From NCBI GenBank assembly GCA_963921825.1, contig OY997591.1, positions 52,610,531-52,674,530 on the forward strand: a stretch of 64,000 nt of DNA, written 5' to 3'. Origin of the DNA: Erodium maritimum (Eukaryota; Streptophyta; Magnoliopsida; Geraniales; Geraniaceae). Under the pieces are notes generated by a model that was given only the letters and a program-made list of their open reading frames with translations, did not search any database and was not told where the DNA came from. The position numbers and the translations under genes are program-made. This document shows positions 35,466-48,325 of the stretch, piece by piece; the stretch's first letter is position 1; each line of letters begins with the position of its first letter.

Positions 35466-35500
35466 CCCCCCCCCCCCCCCCCCAAAAAAAAAAAAAAACT
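35466..35500 (+). repeat. Homopolymer junction (C-run followed by A-run)
   Basis: About 19 C followed directly by about 15 A, preceded by (CA)n. It is a likely site of sequencing-length error. Confidence 0.8.
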
Positions 35501-35661
35501 TACCCTTTAGACAAGGGCCAAAAGACCCGCACAACTCAATGGCCAGCCTTTATCACACTCACGAGCCTCATCCTCCATAATGGACTAGAACAAGCGAAGA
35601 ACTGAGAGGAGTCGAAGGTAGGGGAAGAGAGACACAACATGTACAAGCAGAAAAAGGGACC

Positions 35662-36810
35662 AAAAAAATAGGGTTATTTACGATAAGGTACCCTTATGTT
35701 TCGTCCACGAACGATAAGGTACCCTAATGAATTTTGTGTCCGATAAGGTACCCTAATGATTTGTCCACGAACGATTTGGTTTAAAATTGGCATATTCCGT
35801 TAGTTTTTAACGGAATATTTCTCTAACTTAGACATTTTCAATTAAGTGGGGTGTGAAATGACGAATTTACCCTTTCTTATTTTAAGCTTATAAATTTGAT
35901 AGACAAAATTACCATTATACCCTTAATTATATAATACAATAAAAATATAATAAATAAATAAATTTAAAATTTTTAAATTCAAAAATTAAATTATTTAAAA
36001 TAATAAAAAAAATTAAAAAATATTTAAAAATACAAAAAAAATTAAAAAATCATTTTTATTTTATAAAAAAAATTAATTTTATTAAAAAAAAATCTTGATC
36101 GAGTTCGAGTTCTGCGTCTTCTCCGGCAGCTCCGGCGTGGTCCCCGGCCACCCATCCTCCTCCGGCATCTTCTCTCCTCCCTCTTCCACCGTCGGCGTCG
36201 TTGATTTGGTTCAGATTTGAACCAAATCGCGATTTGGTTCAGATCTGAACCACGCCGGAGCTACCGGAGAAGACGCAGAACTCGATCCAGATTTTTTTTT
36301 AATAAATTTAATTTTTTTATAAAATAAAAATGATTTTTATATATAAAACTGTTTTTAATAAAAAATTATTTATATATTAAAAAATTAATTATTAAAAAAT
36401 AAAACTAATTAAATATAAAATCTGATTTTAAAATATAAAAATCTGATTTTTATATTTTAAAAACCGATTTTTGAAAAAAAAAATTCAGTTTTTAAAAAAT
36501 ATATTTTTTAAAAATATATATAATTTATTTATTTTATTTTGAAAATTAAAATTAATTAGAAAATATAAATTAAGGAAAAATAAAAACTGAGGCTATTATG
36601 GTCATTTCACTATTAAGTCAAAAGTCAACTGAAATGTCAAAGGGCAAAATAGTCATTCTACATAATTATGTTAGTTTTTTAACAGCATTAAACCAAATCG
36701 TTCGTGGACAAATCATTAGGGTACCTTATCGTATACAAAATTCATTAGGGTACCTTATCGTTCGTGGACGAAACATTAGGGTACCTTATCGTAAATAACC
36801 CAAAAAAATA
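35662..36810. mobile_element. MULE-like foldback element with perfect 9-bp target duplication
   Basis: AAAAAAATA flanks the 1131-bp element 35671-36801 (at 35662-35670 and 36802-36810). The ends read GGGTTATTTACGATAAGG, perfectly inverted on the right. Each arm carries three sub-repeats of CGATAAGGTACCCTAATG and two of GTCCACGAACGAT. The centre (about 36094-36295) is GC-rich and palindromic (GTTCTGCGTCTTCTCCGG against its inverse), unlike the AT-rich arms. There is no transposase. Terminal GGG, long arms and a 9-bp duplication fit a Mutator-like MITE. Confidence 0.88.
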
Positions 36811-37400
36811 TATAGCTCACCTAGAAGAGATCTGCCACAGTTGATGTCGGACGACTGAACCGTACGGGGCCAGCACCATCGTGTCGAGGCGTCGAGTAGC
36901 AGCACCCAACGATGCCAACTCCACTGGGCCAGGAACGGCCGAACCCAAGCAATATGTGAAGAAAGTTAACGGAGCCTGGAAAGGGAAATCCTACACAGCG
37001 ACCATACAACCTCTAGTGCAAAACCACCGCCAGCGAAAACCCACGACTATGACTGTCCTGAGCAAGCTTCCGGAGAGGACCAGCCATCGAGATCCCTCAA
37101 GAACGAGCATAACTAGGTCTTGGAGGCCATCCAGCTCTACGGTGGCCGGGGGAGGTAAACAAGGTTCTGAAAACGTGTGTGGCGAGGCGAGAAGGCTAGA
37201 CCCCCGGCCATAGAGGCCGGATTTGGAAACAAGGCTGAAGAAGAAGGAGGGGGAAGGGAGGAAGGAGAGAAAGGGATAAAGGGCTGCATCCACCAAGGAC
37301 GTCCATGGAAAGGGGACCACGATCGTTGCGGACAGAGAAAAGGAAAAAGGACGACGGCGACTCGAAGCAGAAAAGGGACGATTTACTTATATTAGTTACA
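36811..37400 (-). other. GC-rich retroposon leader remnant
   Basis: Stop-poor frames on both strands (36881-37213 plus, 37320-36991 minus) give no recognisable protein. On the minus strand the sequence reads like the C-rich leaders of the other retroposons here and probably continues across the MULE-like insertion to about 35400 and beyond. I do not call a gene. Confidence 0.35.
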
Positions 37401-38861
37401 TCATAAGGAGAATAGTTTTATTTGAGATGAGTTCGAAAGCACAAATAAACACACCAAAAATATCTCTAACTCTACGAGAGAAGACGCTCCCCCAAGTCTT
37501 ATTCGTCGATGACGACTCTCTCTTTACAACTGTCTCTCTTTGTCTCCCTCTTTCTTCTCTCCTTCTCTTATGGAAGCTACTCACTTTGTCTACTAATCTG
37601 GACTGACAAGGTCGTGTTTTGGCGTCCTCTAAGTGTCACGTTTTGGTGACTATTTTGACTAAAGTTGTTGAGGACTAATTCGCCGATAATCTCCCAAGGT
37701 CAAAACAATCTGGTTCGGCAAGTAACATCGATGAAGTATGATCTTGCAGAGTATGTTGTGTTCTTCTTACCACATCTAAACCAAGTTCCATCACATGGAA
37801 GGACATCTCAGATGATCCCGACGACTCAAGACGACAGGTCGATGATACCATATGCGCCACTACCAAGTTATGGGTTTCAGAAGAGCTGACATCGCAGACT
37901 CTCTAGCCTTTTTATGTATCGTATTCTTTACGATACAAAGTAGATTAATTCTCCAGATTTAGAGCATCCGTACATCTACATTGTTATAGGGTCTCGGACT
38001 ATAACTTAGAATCTAATATTTATGGCCCTTAGTATTTTAGTTTATTTTGAGAACACTTCAATAAAATCTCTCCTTTCCGTTTAAAGACACTAAATGTCCA
38101 ACAATAATTCTAAAACCCTACTGAAACGCCCTAGTCCAAGGGATACATAATCATATCCAACGTCAAAATAAGCCCGAAATATCATGTATAGACCTAATTC
38201 CCCAACCCTATTGACAATTTCCCGATCAACATATGTGTTCGACTTAATTCAAAACATATTTTAACATTAACAATTCTAATTGAGAGTTACAGAAAATCAA
38301 AAATAGATCACAACAAGACAGAAAAAACGATTGCCATCCCAACAACAAGCATTTCCAAAGCCAAGGGTTTAAAGCAGTGGGCACACCACTAATACATCAA
38401 CTCTGTATATTGATTTCCTCTTTCCAACCAATTGCCACCTTATGCACATGAACTTTTGTCCCATAACTTCCGTTATTTATCCCATTAATAAATTACACGT
38501 GTTCTTCACGTGTCACAATTGTGATGAAATTGGAGATCGGAGAAAATCAGCTAAAAGTAACCCAACGATTTTTCTTGTGACATTAGCTAATATTTAAATG
38601 GAAATTAGAATAAAATTGAAGGCCAAAGTATTTCATTTTTCTTCTTAAATACATCTCAAAGAATGGCATGAAAAGGAACTAGTATACATTAGCTTATCAA
38701 CAATAGGGCATGCTCATGCACCCACATAAACATAGCAGGGCCTTGCTTGCATGATAGCCTCTTACACCTAAGATACACATTCATTTCTCACAAAAATAAG
38801 CTACATTTCCAAAAGAATAGAATAAATCGATTACGCTAAAGAGACCTTGCTTCAGCTCTAC
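37401..38861. other. Intergenic DNA and 3' flank of the glycosyltransferase gene
   Basis: No supported gene. A frame at 37665-37889 has no recognisable domain. The part nearest 38861 presumably holds the 3' UTR of the downstream-facing minus-strand gene. Confidence 0.3.
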
Positions 38862-41547
38862 TCATATCGTAGCAGTAGTCTCTGTGGAGTTCGAATCCTC
38901 AGGAGGAGGTTTCACATATTTCCCTATTACTCTCTGTCGCTGTCGGTTCCTCATCCTGTTGATTTTGGCCTTGCTTTCTCGCTTTTTCTTCTCCTTCTGC
39001 TTATGTCTCTGACTCTTCTCCCTCTCAAATACACCTTGCCAAATGACCTCTCCTGTAGATGGCCACACCCACCGTTTGGGGACAGGCTCTGTATCTGACT
39101 CCTCAGCTAAATCCTCATCCATGCTCTTCAAGGTGGTGTATGAAAACCATTTGATCCACATTTGACCTCTCCTGCTCTTCAATTTGTGTTGTTCTTGCAT
39201 TTGACCTGTCTCCGGGTTCACATATACCATCCGCCTTGCACTATGGAAGGCCCAGACATTCACAAGTAACTCAAGCACTCGAGTGTAGCAATGCTTGTCC
39301 TGCCAAAGTAGATTTGCTTTTCTGATCCCAAATAATGCTCCATATACAAACAAATATAAATAAAATCCTCTTTCTTCAAAGGGATTATGGCAAAAAAGTA
39401 CCTAGAACTATAACTTTTTTGTAGGTTGGTACCCTTATCTTCAAATCGTTGCGAGTTGTAGCCCCTTAACTTTTATTTTGTTGCATTTTGTGCCAAATTG
39501 TTCTAAAATGGCAATTTCGCACTGAAAACTTAACTAAAAATAAAAAGCAAAAAAACAAAAGTCCAGAATTTGATCAACTCGATTAGGTTAATAGAATGAA
39601 AATTTTAATTATGAAAGTAGAATTTGAAAACCCCCAAATAATTGATTTTGTGTTTCTTTTTTTTACCTTTTATTTTTAGTTTAAAATTTCTAATGCAAAA
39701 TCATCCTTTTGAAATAAATTGACACAAAATGCAACAAAACATAAGTTCAGGGCCACAACCCGCGACGACTTAACGATAAGGATGCCAACCTGCAAAAAAT
39801 ATTACAGGATTATTCCTTCTTATAACTAGTATCAGTCTCCTATCGAACAGTGATCTAGTGCAATCTTATCATATTATATTCCTCTTCCTAGTTTATCATC
39901 TATCCCTATTTTGTTACTTCTAGTTTGTTTCGTAACTAGTGTAGGTCAATCCTTTATATAAAGGAGTCTCTTATTGTCCTTAAAAATTCAACAATTAGAA
40001 TGATATGTTAATTTTCTCATTTTTCAACTAGCTGAAGACCCCTCATCTTAGAGTAAGATTGTAAATTAATCATAACATGATTGACACACACAATAGTTTC
40101 TTGTAATAAGTAACCAAACTGCCTATAATAGAAGTAACTTACCTTGGATAAACTCAGACGGCAATACCCATTATGGCGGTGTTCGACATACATTTCTGCA
40201 TCCAATGCATCTACAAACATTCTGCACATGGAACAGTCACAAGCAAAAAAGATACTCAAGAATTGGAAATGAGGTCGAATTACACATAAACAAGCCCACC
40301 AAATCCAATGCAGTCATTTGTACCTTGAAAACATCACAAACTCTAGAAAGGACCTGGTTGGTAAAGCCCAGCTGTTCATGACAGACCAGGTGTCCCCATC
40401 AATAGGCATGGGTGGTAATGAATCCAAATCATGCTTTATGCCATACATCCTCTTAAGAGCATTGGAGAAAGCAGACCTTCAATTAACAAAAATATAGAAA
40501 AGATAAATAACTCATGTATATTATGCAAACTGCATTATCAAGCAAATCATGGAATAGGTTTTACACCACTTACCGGCAACTTCCAGCATTTATAGCATCA
40601 CAGTAAGTCCAAAAATCTTGCTGGGAAGGGTTTCCATGGTCCATGTCTTGACGAACCCAAAAGTAAAGAGTATCACCATTTTTCCGGGCTTGGACGGCCT
40701 CTAACAATGCATTTTCAGCAACCCTAGACAAAGATGCCTGTTTAATGACCCGCACATCAGACATGAAAGTAACTAATATGAAAAGCATAAACAAGTTACT
40801 AATATCATTGCATGCTTATCGTTACATATCATTGTCGGTTTCCAAATGTCAAAATATTGTTCAATCAAATATAAACGTGCAATAGAATTGCATACGAAAT
40901 AAAGTTAAATTCCATCTGCTTGCGTAATCACTGTGCCAGATCTATTATCAGAGGTTAATAAATTTTGTGTTTCTATTATTTGAAAATAAGTCTATTATTT
41001 ATGGACCATTTCCTGTTTTTTTTTTTTGCAATTCTATCAGAGCGAATGACCCAAAAAATAGAATTGCAACAGCTAAGTGTGTCCTAGAAGCTTTGTCACA
41101 TGACTAAAATTTTAGCATAATGCAGATACAAGTAGCAGTACCCTGAAGGGAAAGCAGAAATACAATGGCAGACTATTGCATACCTTCCTCGCAGTTGCTC
41201 TCCAAGACTGAAACCCAATCCAAGAATTCCTGTGCACACGGTCAATCCGGTTTGCAATAGAAAAAAATGCCCCAAATTCACCCAGGGTATCTCGGTAATA
41301 AGGGTTACTGAGGAGTGGCAGACGAGAAGGTCCATCAATATCATCTGTGCCAGGTCTTCTACCTTTGGTGGACTTCAACCATTGAAATTACATACACATA
41401 TCAGATTGATTTTGCATAATAGAATTATCAGCACTGAGATTAGAATCACATAACGTATAGTGAAATTGTGATGGAAGTACATCAATAAAATAGTATCTAA
41501 AATGCTGGTTCTGTTAACTATAATCCTTACACATAAAAATTAGGAAA

Positions 41548-41595
<48 letters not shown>

Positions 41596-44500
41596 ACGTA
41601 CCAATCCTATTCCACGATAAAGGGAAGTGAGGTGTAAAAAAGGCCATGTTCCCTCCCCAAAATATGGCTCATAGATGCACAATGGCTGACCTGTCCTTTG
41701 AAGCTCCCCTTCATCCCTTTCATGCAAATCATTTCTAGACCGGTCAGCCCTTTTGGCATTTCGATAGACTTCCTCCCATGTTAGTCGAGGTTGACCAATT
41801 CTCTCCTTCAACTACACATTAAAAGAATCCCTTTGTGAAAAGCTAACATAAATAAAGAAGTGCTAGAAGCTGTGTAAATTACAGCCATCCAAATTACCTC
41901 GTCTTCCTCTCGCTTCTTCTTAATGTTGGCCATCTCTATATTCCTGTGATCCTCCCAAAGGCTATATGAAAATGAATCATCCGTTGAAGCTACATGGTCC
42001 ATACTTCCTGTATGAGTATGGTTCCACTGCTCCTCAACCTTGGTTAAAAAGCTAATACTTCTGTTGTTCGTGTTTGGATGCGTTAAATTAGAAAATTCTT
42101 CAAATGCTTGCCATTGCCATTCTCCCTTCAAATTGGGAGGGATCTCTGTGACCGGTTTGGGATATGCAACTTCTGACGGGAGCTTGACAATATATTCAAG
42201 TAATGAAGCATAACCTTCAACTGTTTCTGAAACCATAAGATTTTTAGCAGTAACTCCTCCAGTTGAGGTAACAGTACGAGCTAGAGCTGATAAATTTCCT
42301 TTTTGAAATACATCCAATACAATCTGAGTCAGAATCTTCGTATCCTCCTTCGGGAAAAGATAGCCATTCACTCTGTGATGCACCTAATTGTTATTCTCAA
42401 CAGTCAGTAGTTTGCTAATCAAATAGGTTTAGTAGATTATGTGAAAGTATAAGTATCATGATTTTCAACTGCCCTCATTATTACAAGTACAACCACAACA
42501 ATATTAAAATTAGCACAGCAACCTATGAAAAATACATCAAACTGAGCCTACCCAAAATGATCATGTAGAATGTAGAGATGCGCAAGAGGTGAGATTCGGA
42601 AGTATAACAAAGCATGCAAAGCAAGTAAGAATGAGCAACCAAGTCAATCCCAGGAACAATCACGTATAGAGGAATAATGGAAGAACACACTGATTCATGG
42701 TGTCTAATCTCATCTTCACCTTAACCTGTGTTGCTGAAAAGAATTCAAGCAACTCACCCTGATAATAGGGTATAAGGTTAAGTTTTTGGTCAACCCTTTT
42801 TCTGTTTAAGTGTGTTTTTTTTTTTTTGCCATACTACTTAACTATTATTTTGTCACAGAGGATTGTGGTGGTCTGTGTAAAAGGAAACAAAGCAGAATGT
42901 AAAAGCATACATATTTCCTGATCATGGGAAGATCGGGGGCTATGATTGATTTTCCAAACAACATCGCTTTCTTCAAAATGTCTGGAAAAGATTGTTCTTC
43001 AAGGAAAGACCCGTATATCACTAGATCTGCCATGTTTATGATACCATCTGTATTTGTATCAAGAACTATATGCTTCACTGTATCTCTTGGATATCTTAAG
43101 CTAAGAGCCATCACCTAAGAAAAAAATAAAAAACAACAAATATTATAAAATCAATCCAATGAAGCTATGTTTTAGTGAAACAAATCCAATAACATGTCTG
43201 TATATGCAATTAAGCAGTACCTCAACAGCCGTACTGTAATTACCAGATGAATCCCCACTTAGAACAATGATCTTGAGATGAGAATTTGAATTTGAATTAA
43301 TATCTGGATTCTCGGTGAAAATTGGTAATAGAGCCTGTAGGATGAGAGCATGATCCAGCCAAAGATCCCTGTACAAATATTGGCTTCCTACAATAGCAAT
43401 GACAACATCCTCCAGCTGATAACCCATCTTGACACGAAGGTTATCTTTGTATAAGGCAATTGTTGCATCTGCTTCCCATGATTCAGCAGGTGAACCCGGA
43501 ATCACTAAATAATTTCCAGCATCAAATGTGGAGTACATCATCTATGAAAAGTACAGAGAAATCCAAGTGTGAGTATATAGACTCTGCAATGTAACTGTCA
43601 AGTATGAAATAAAGACAAACAAGATAGTACTTTAAGAATGGCATTTAGGCTCCATCTGGATTATATTGATGTGGAATGTGAATAGGAATTTTAAATCATC
43701 CCCTGTGTAGTGTGTAAATTAGATGAGATCCATAAAAAAACCATCCCTATGTCGATTCTCATACCCTCGCATCACCCCAGTTCCATTCTCAATTTGGAAC
43801 ATGGGAATCAAGATAGGGCTTTATGAGGAAATAGGAATGAAGATGAAGATTAACAGCTCATAAATTACTAACCAATTAAGATCATTCTTATTCTTATTCT
43901 CTGACCCCAATCAAAATGGAACCTCATTGATATAGATGAGAATTATTGGCTAGTTGTACCATATATATGGTTGTTGTATCCACAATAGTTTATGGTAATT
44001 TACAAAATAGCATATAAGTGGAAATAATTCGCACCAAGAAAAGTTGTGACTATAAACACAAATGTTAAATCAAGATGCAGTGATATCAATCAGAATAAAC
44101 TCTAGTCCATGATATCAGAACTTGTCTAATAAAATATTACCGGCAGAACGTGGTTTGGGAAGACAACAACAGTAGCTCTTTTAAAGACTTTTTTCCAATC
44201 ATTTAAAAGCTCAATTTGCCCATTTGAAGCATACTGTCTTGAACAAATAGCAAGAGTATTTTCATGAATAGTCCATATAAGAGGTATTGACTTGAAAGGT
44301 TCCTGCATAAGACTGTGACAAGTAAAACCATTCATATCAGTCACCCAAGTAAAGTATGACAACACATCCAACTACTTTAATGTGGTTTCATCACAGATAA
44401 ATTACATAGATGCAAATGCAATTATTGTCTGAGTATATCAGTAGTAATAGTCAAAAGACCTAACAGAAACCAAAAGGTCAAAAGTAAGTTTTGATAATAT

Positions 44501-47500
44501 TATGAGGATTTCCATTCATCGTTCAATTAAATATAACTAATATGTGGTAGTATTGACACTACAAGCTTACTACAGATATTCACTGAAGAATGTTGGCTGA
44601 GATACGTGAATATTTAAAGCAAAAATAGTTTTATTTTTAATATTTCTCTTGCATGCTTATCAAAACAAAATCCTTCCACAAAAATAAAGAACAAAAAACC
44701 TTACCCAGAAACAATATCCCTCGCTCCAAGAGTATTCAGAAGTACACCATCATAGCTGCAAGTACCATATACAGAAATTAGACACGCCCAGAGTTGGCTA
44801 TGCTATGCTGTAAACTTAAAAGTGCTCAATCATTTTGTAAGCAACACTAGCAACCGCAAATCGCTGCTATATCAACTCATATGCAAGCTGTTAATAAACA
44901 ATTCAGCCATTGGAATTATTTAAGACGAAACCATATGCACCAGTAAAGATGACGATCCACTTGAAAAACTTTAGGAGAAAAAACGTAACCGACCTATAAC
45001 TATTTTTTTTTTGAAAGGGGACTATAACTAGAAAAAGAAGCAAATATGAAATAAAATAAATCTTAAAGAAAGGGGGGTTCTAAAATGGACTATCATATCA
45101 CTTTGCAATGAGGTGAAACCAAAGAGTGGAACCTATGGTAAGGATTACGAGCACATTGAAATGAAACTAGTTTAAATTTTCATTATATAGTAATTGCTAC
45201 TTCTAACAGCTACAAAGAAAATCATTTTAAGTCAATTTCTGCCGCAAAATTTATATATCATAAATTATAGCATGACATACATACTTTAGCCAATCAACAT
45301 AGACTCTCATCTTCTTGTTGACTTCAATTATGGTGACAGCAACTCCTATCTTTCTCCAAACTTCGTGCATAGGGCCATCTTCTAGTGAAAAAACCTACGA
45401 AAACATTTGATTAGAAAAATATGACATATTATCCCATTATCTATTACTATCAAGGCATCAAACCATAGAATTTGGTGTGAAGTGTTGACAGACTTCAAAA
45501 TAATGAATAAACAACAAGCTTGTGCTCTTCATGCAATGGGCTTGTCTCCAGTGGTGCAAGTTGACAACATCAACAACCAAGCCATTTTCCCTAACAAAAT
45601 GCAGGGGTCAACTACATGAATGCTTTCACAAAACTCTCTGGATTCCTCAGTCCTCCAATTTGTACTATCTACAGTAATCTCTTCGATAATCAAGCACTTT
45701 CTCGTCTTTTTTTACTTCTTCGCATCCTAATTTAGGTTTACTCCTCCCAGTTTTAGTTTCTCCTTACCAAATTACGTTTTGTAAAATAAAAATAAAAGGA
45801 TTGCCTACTTAAATTCCTTCAGTTTAGATTCTGTTTATTGACTTCATTCTTTCTTCATCTCGAGGGGTCATAGTTCACGTGTTTCATCAACGGTCCTCTT
45901 ATTCTCCATAGCAGATGATACCTAAATTTAGTTTCTAGACCTCATGATTCCGTCTATTTTACATAGAAGGGAAAAGAGAAGATTATTCTTCAGACAAGGA
46001 AGCTGCTAAATACACACGAACACATATTTGAAACTATAGTACTATGAATACCCCTAAGTGTATCCTGGTCTAACATAGAATGACTATGCCAAACCATTAG
46101 CATCCTCTCGCCAACCAGATCTTTCTTTTGTAGTAAAGTTCCTAACTTTCCAAAATGTTATGCCATTTCAGCAGTGTGCATAGCCCAAAAGGGCCAAGCA
46201 TAACATAACTCTCCATACAACCCAAAGGCCCGGAGCAACCCTTCGAAATCGCAACTCGCTCTGATAGCCCAAAGGGAAAATAGAGCCCCTTTGGCATAGT
46301 GGTTCTCTCCCCACCCTCACGGTCCTAAGCATTCCCAATTTTATGATAAGTGCCATCCCACCAAAGATAAGAAACCCTAGCACGTCATAAATAATAGGGT
46401 TTTCTCTAGCAACTCGGATTTCCTTGCAGACCTTCAGTAACTGAAAGTCCTCCTACAGCCTGTAAATATACATCCACTAGCTACCGAGAAAGAGGACTTA
46501 TTCACACCAAAGGCTTTCTCACTCACACAACATCCCCTTGGACTCGAGAGACCTGAAGTGACACTTTCATCAATCTCACATAAGGTAGATGTCACACACC
46601 CCTTTGGCATAAAATGAACGCCATGCGACCTCACCCCCTCAATTTTGGACTCCTTCTCTCGTGCAGCAACAATTACTACTTTGGACTGTGTGATTTTTAA
46701 CCATACCGTCCTAGTCACAACCTATTTCTGTATTTGCCACATAAAACTTGAGCAACAAATTACGTTTAAATTGAGTGATTGGGGTTAATGTAGATGCCAC
46801 ACACCCCTTTGGCATAAAATAAATGCCATGCAGACCTCACCCCCTCAATTTTGGACTCCAGCTCTCGTGCAGCAACAATTATTCTAAACTTAAAACAGAG
46901 GTCAGCATCTGCATATTGTAGCGGGTTGAAGTAACTCACTTACTTTCTTAATGTTAACACCAAGAATGTATAACAATCATCTGCATATTGTAGCGGGTTG
47001 AAGTATCTCATTTACTTTTCTTAACATCAACACCAAGAATGAATAACAAACATTGGAATATTGTAAAGGAAACTGGCCTAAAGTTTAATTGGGAGATCAG
47101 ATGAATATTTAAGATTCAAGGCCTTCACAGAAATATGGTAAAAGTAAAACATAGAAACGAGTAGAGAACGTAATTGTACTTTTACATATGTTCTTGGGAA
47201 AATATAGAACCCCTTTTCATCTGAAGGAGATAGCATATCTTGTTTACACTACCCAACATCTCTTATTTCCTTTTCGGAAGGTCACACACCACAAAGGAAG
47301 TTTCTCATATTAGTCCTTACATATGTCCTCTGAACCACAAAAAGTTGACAAATGAACAAATTTGAGTCGCTTTCATCCATAGCCTGGGCACTATTTTATA
47401 TGGACAAACCAAGCTAGTTTTTACACTCATTTCCCTTCAACTGTTTGTTGCAATATAAATTGATGTTGGTCAGGTATTGAACCTCCATTTTCTTGAAACT

Positions 47501-48325
47501 CCATTCCACCCTTACTTAGAAGTACAAGTATACTTAGTAAAGTGTATGATACCCATAACACAATTTAGGTGGGATACACCAAAGAAGTGACACTTTCAAA
47601 GCAAAATTCAAGGTACCAACACTCTACAAATCAATAAAAGTACCTGCATCTCATAACCAATCTCCCGCACAGCAGTTGCAACCGTAACCATCAACAATTG
47701 TTGTGTATCAACTACCAGATCCGCGAAAACCTTCAAGTAGGAATATAAATCAGAAATACAAAATCTAATTCTAAGTCAATAAATCGAATGCAATATCCAA
47801 TTGGGCAGCATCAGAGACTCATCCACATTACATGCATAGTTACAGTACTTTCAATAATTGCAATGACCACACATTCAAGGACAGAAGAAAAAAAAAAGTA
47901 CTGACCAATGCAAGCTGGGGCTTCCTGTAGCCAAACCGGTGCTGCATCCTAGCAAGAGCAGAAGACGAACCATTGAGCTCTAGCCGGTGAGCTTGACCAC
48001 TGAGGCCCGGCTGACGTTCAAATCTGAAACCCTCCATCGAGCCCAACCCCAGAACCGGGTGGGGCGCAGAGCTCGCATCCGACCCAGATTTGTCCATGAC
48101 CAATCCGGGAAGAAACATCTGGCAGAGCACCATGAAGGCGAAGAAGACGGCAATGGTGCAAATCCATTGAATGTAGTCGAGCTTCTGGAAAAGCAAGAAG
48201 CGGGAGAATCTCGATCTAAGCCTCTGCAAGAAGGATAGCCTCTCGAGCCTGCTGAATGAGGAAGCGGAGCGATGGAGAAGATGATGGTCCCTCTTCAATG
48301 GCAGCCCAGTTTCCAGAGAACCCAT
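38862..48325 (-). CDS. Type II membrane glycosyltransferase, GT4-like, 14 exons (AT4G01210/AT5G04480 family)
   Basis: Exons, in transcript order: 48325-47906, 47730-47644, 45394-45285, 44755-44705, 44312-44141, 43541-43221, 43114-42911, 42383-41898, 41811-41602, 41372-41184, 40737-40574, 40476-40324, 40221-40143, 39299-38862. All introns are GT-AG and the phases agree, giving 3084 nt, 1027 residues plus stop, the family's usual length (about 1030-1050). A basic N-terminus precedes one membrane segment at about 51-73, which suggests a Golgi type II protein. The GT-B nucleotide-sugar region lies around residues 415-470 (ADLVIYGSFLEEQSFPDIL, then GKSIIAPDLPMIRKY and NGYLFP). In the E-x7-E motif the second Glu is Lys (Glu427, Lys435), as I recall for relatives too. 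The C-terminal half is plant-specific and ends in a Lys/Arg-rich tail. Donor and acceptor are unknown. The gene looks intact. Confidence 0.93.
39372..39825. mobile_element. Long-TIR MITE in intron 13 of the glycosyltransferase gene
   Basis: The arms at 39381-39560 and 39640-39816 are inverted copies (shared TTTTGTTGCATTTTGTG; GGTTGG followed by CCTTATC). The ends start GGGATTATGG and GGAATAATCC. The flanks TTCTTCAAA and TTCTTATAA match at 7 of 9 positions, an old 9-bp duplication. It resembles the two other MULE-like elements in design, not in sequence. Confidence 0.6.
41552..41590 (+). repeat. (GA)n microsatellite in intron 9
   Basis: About 19 dinucleotide repeats, ending 12 nt from the 5' splice site of intron 9 of the glycosyltransferase gene. 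On the transcript it is a (CU)n tract. Confidence 0.95.
43648..43923. mobile_element. Tourist/Harbinger-like MITE in intron 5
   Basis: About 276 bp with inverted ends GGCTCCATCTGGATT and GGTTCCATTTTGATTGGGG. The flanking trinucleotides are TTA and TCA, near the TWA duplication expected for PIF/Harbinger. It lies in the intron between exons 5 and 6. Confidence 0.6.
46586..47049. repeat. Duplications within intron 2
   Basis: A ~92-bp direct repeat lies at 46586-46677 and 46791-46882 (sharing CCCCTTTGGCATAAAAT), about 90% alike by eye. Next to it is a tandem duplication of ~71 bp at 46907-46977 and 46978-47049 (sharing CATCTGCATATTGTAGCGGG). Both lie in the 2.2-kb second intron of the glycosyltransferase gene. 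Confidence 0.85.

Noticed and set aside
36881-37320. Possible gene on either strand
   Set aside because: Both strands are stop-poor because of GC-rich composition; neither frame has a recognisable domain and no splice model was convincing.
38880-38895. B-box-like GAGTTCGAATCCTC
   Set aside because: It is coding sequence of the last glycosyltransferase exon (Glu-Asp-Ser-Asn-Ser), and no A box lies at the right distance.
47840-47905. Extension of glycosyltransferase exon 1 beyond residue 140
   Set aside because: The open frame runs into the intron; the GT donor at 47905 and the in-phase exon at 47730 restore the family sequence.
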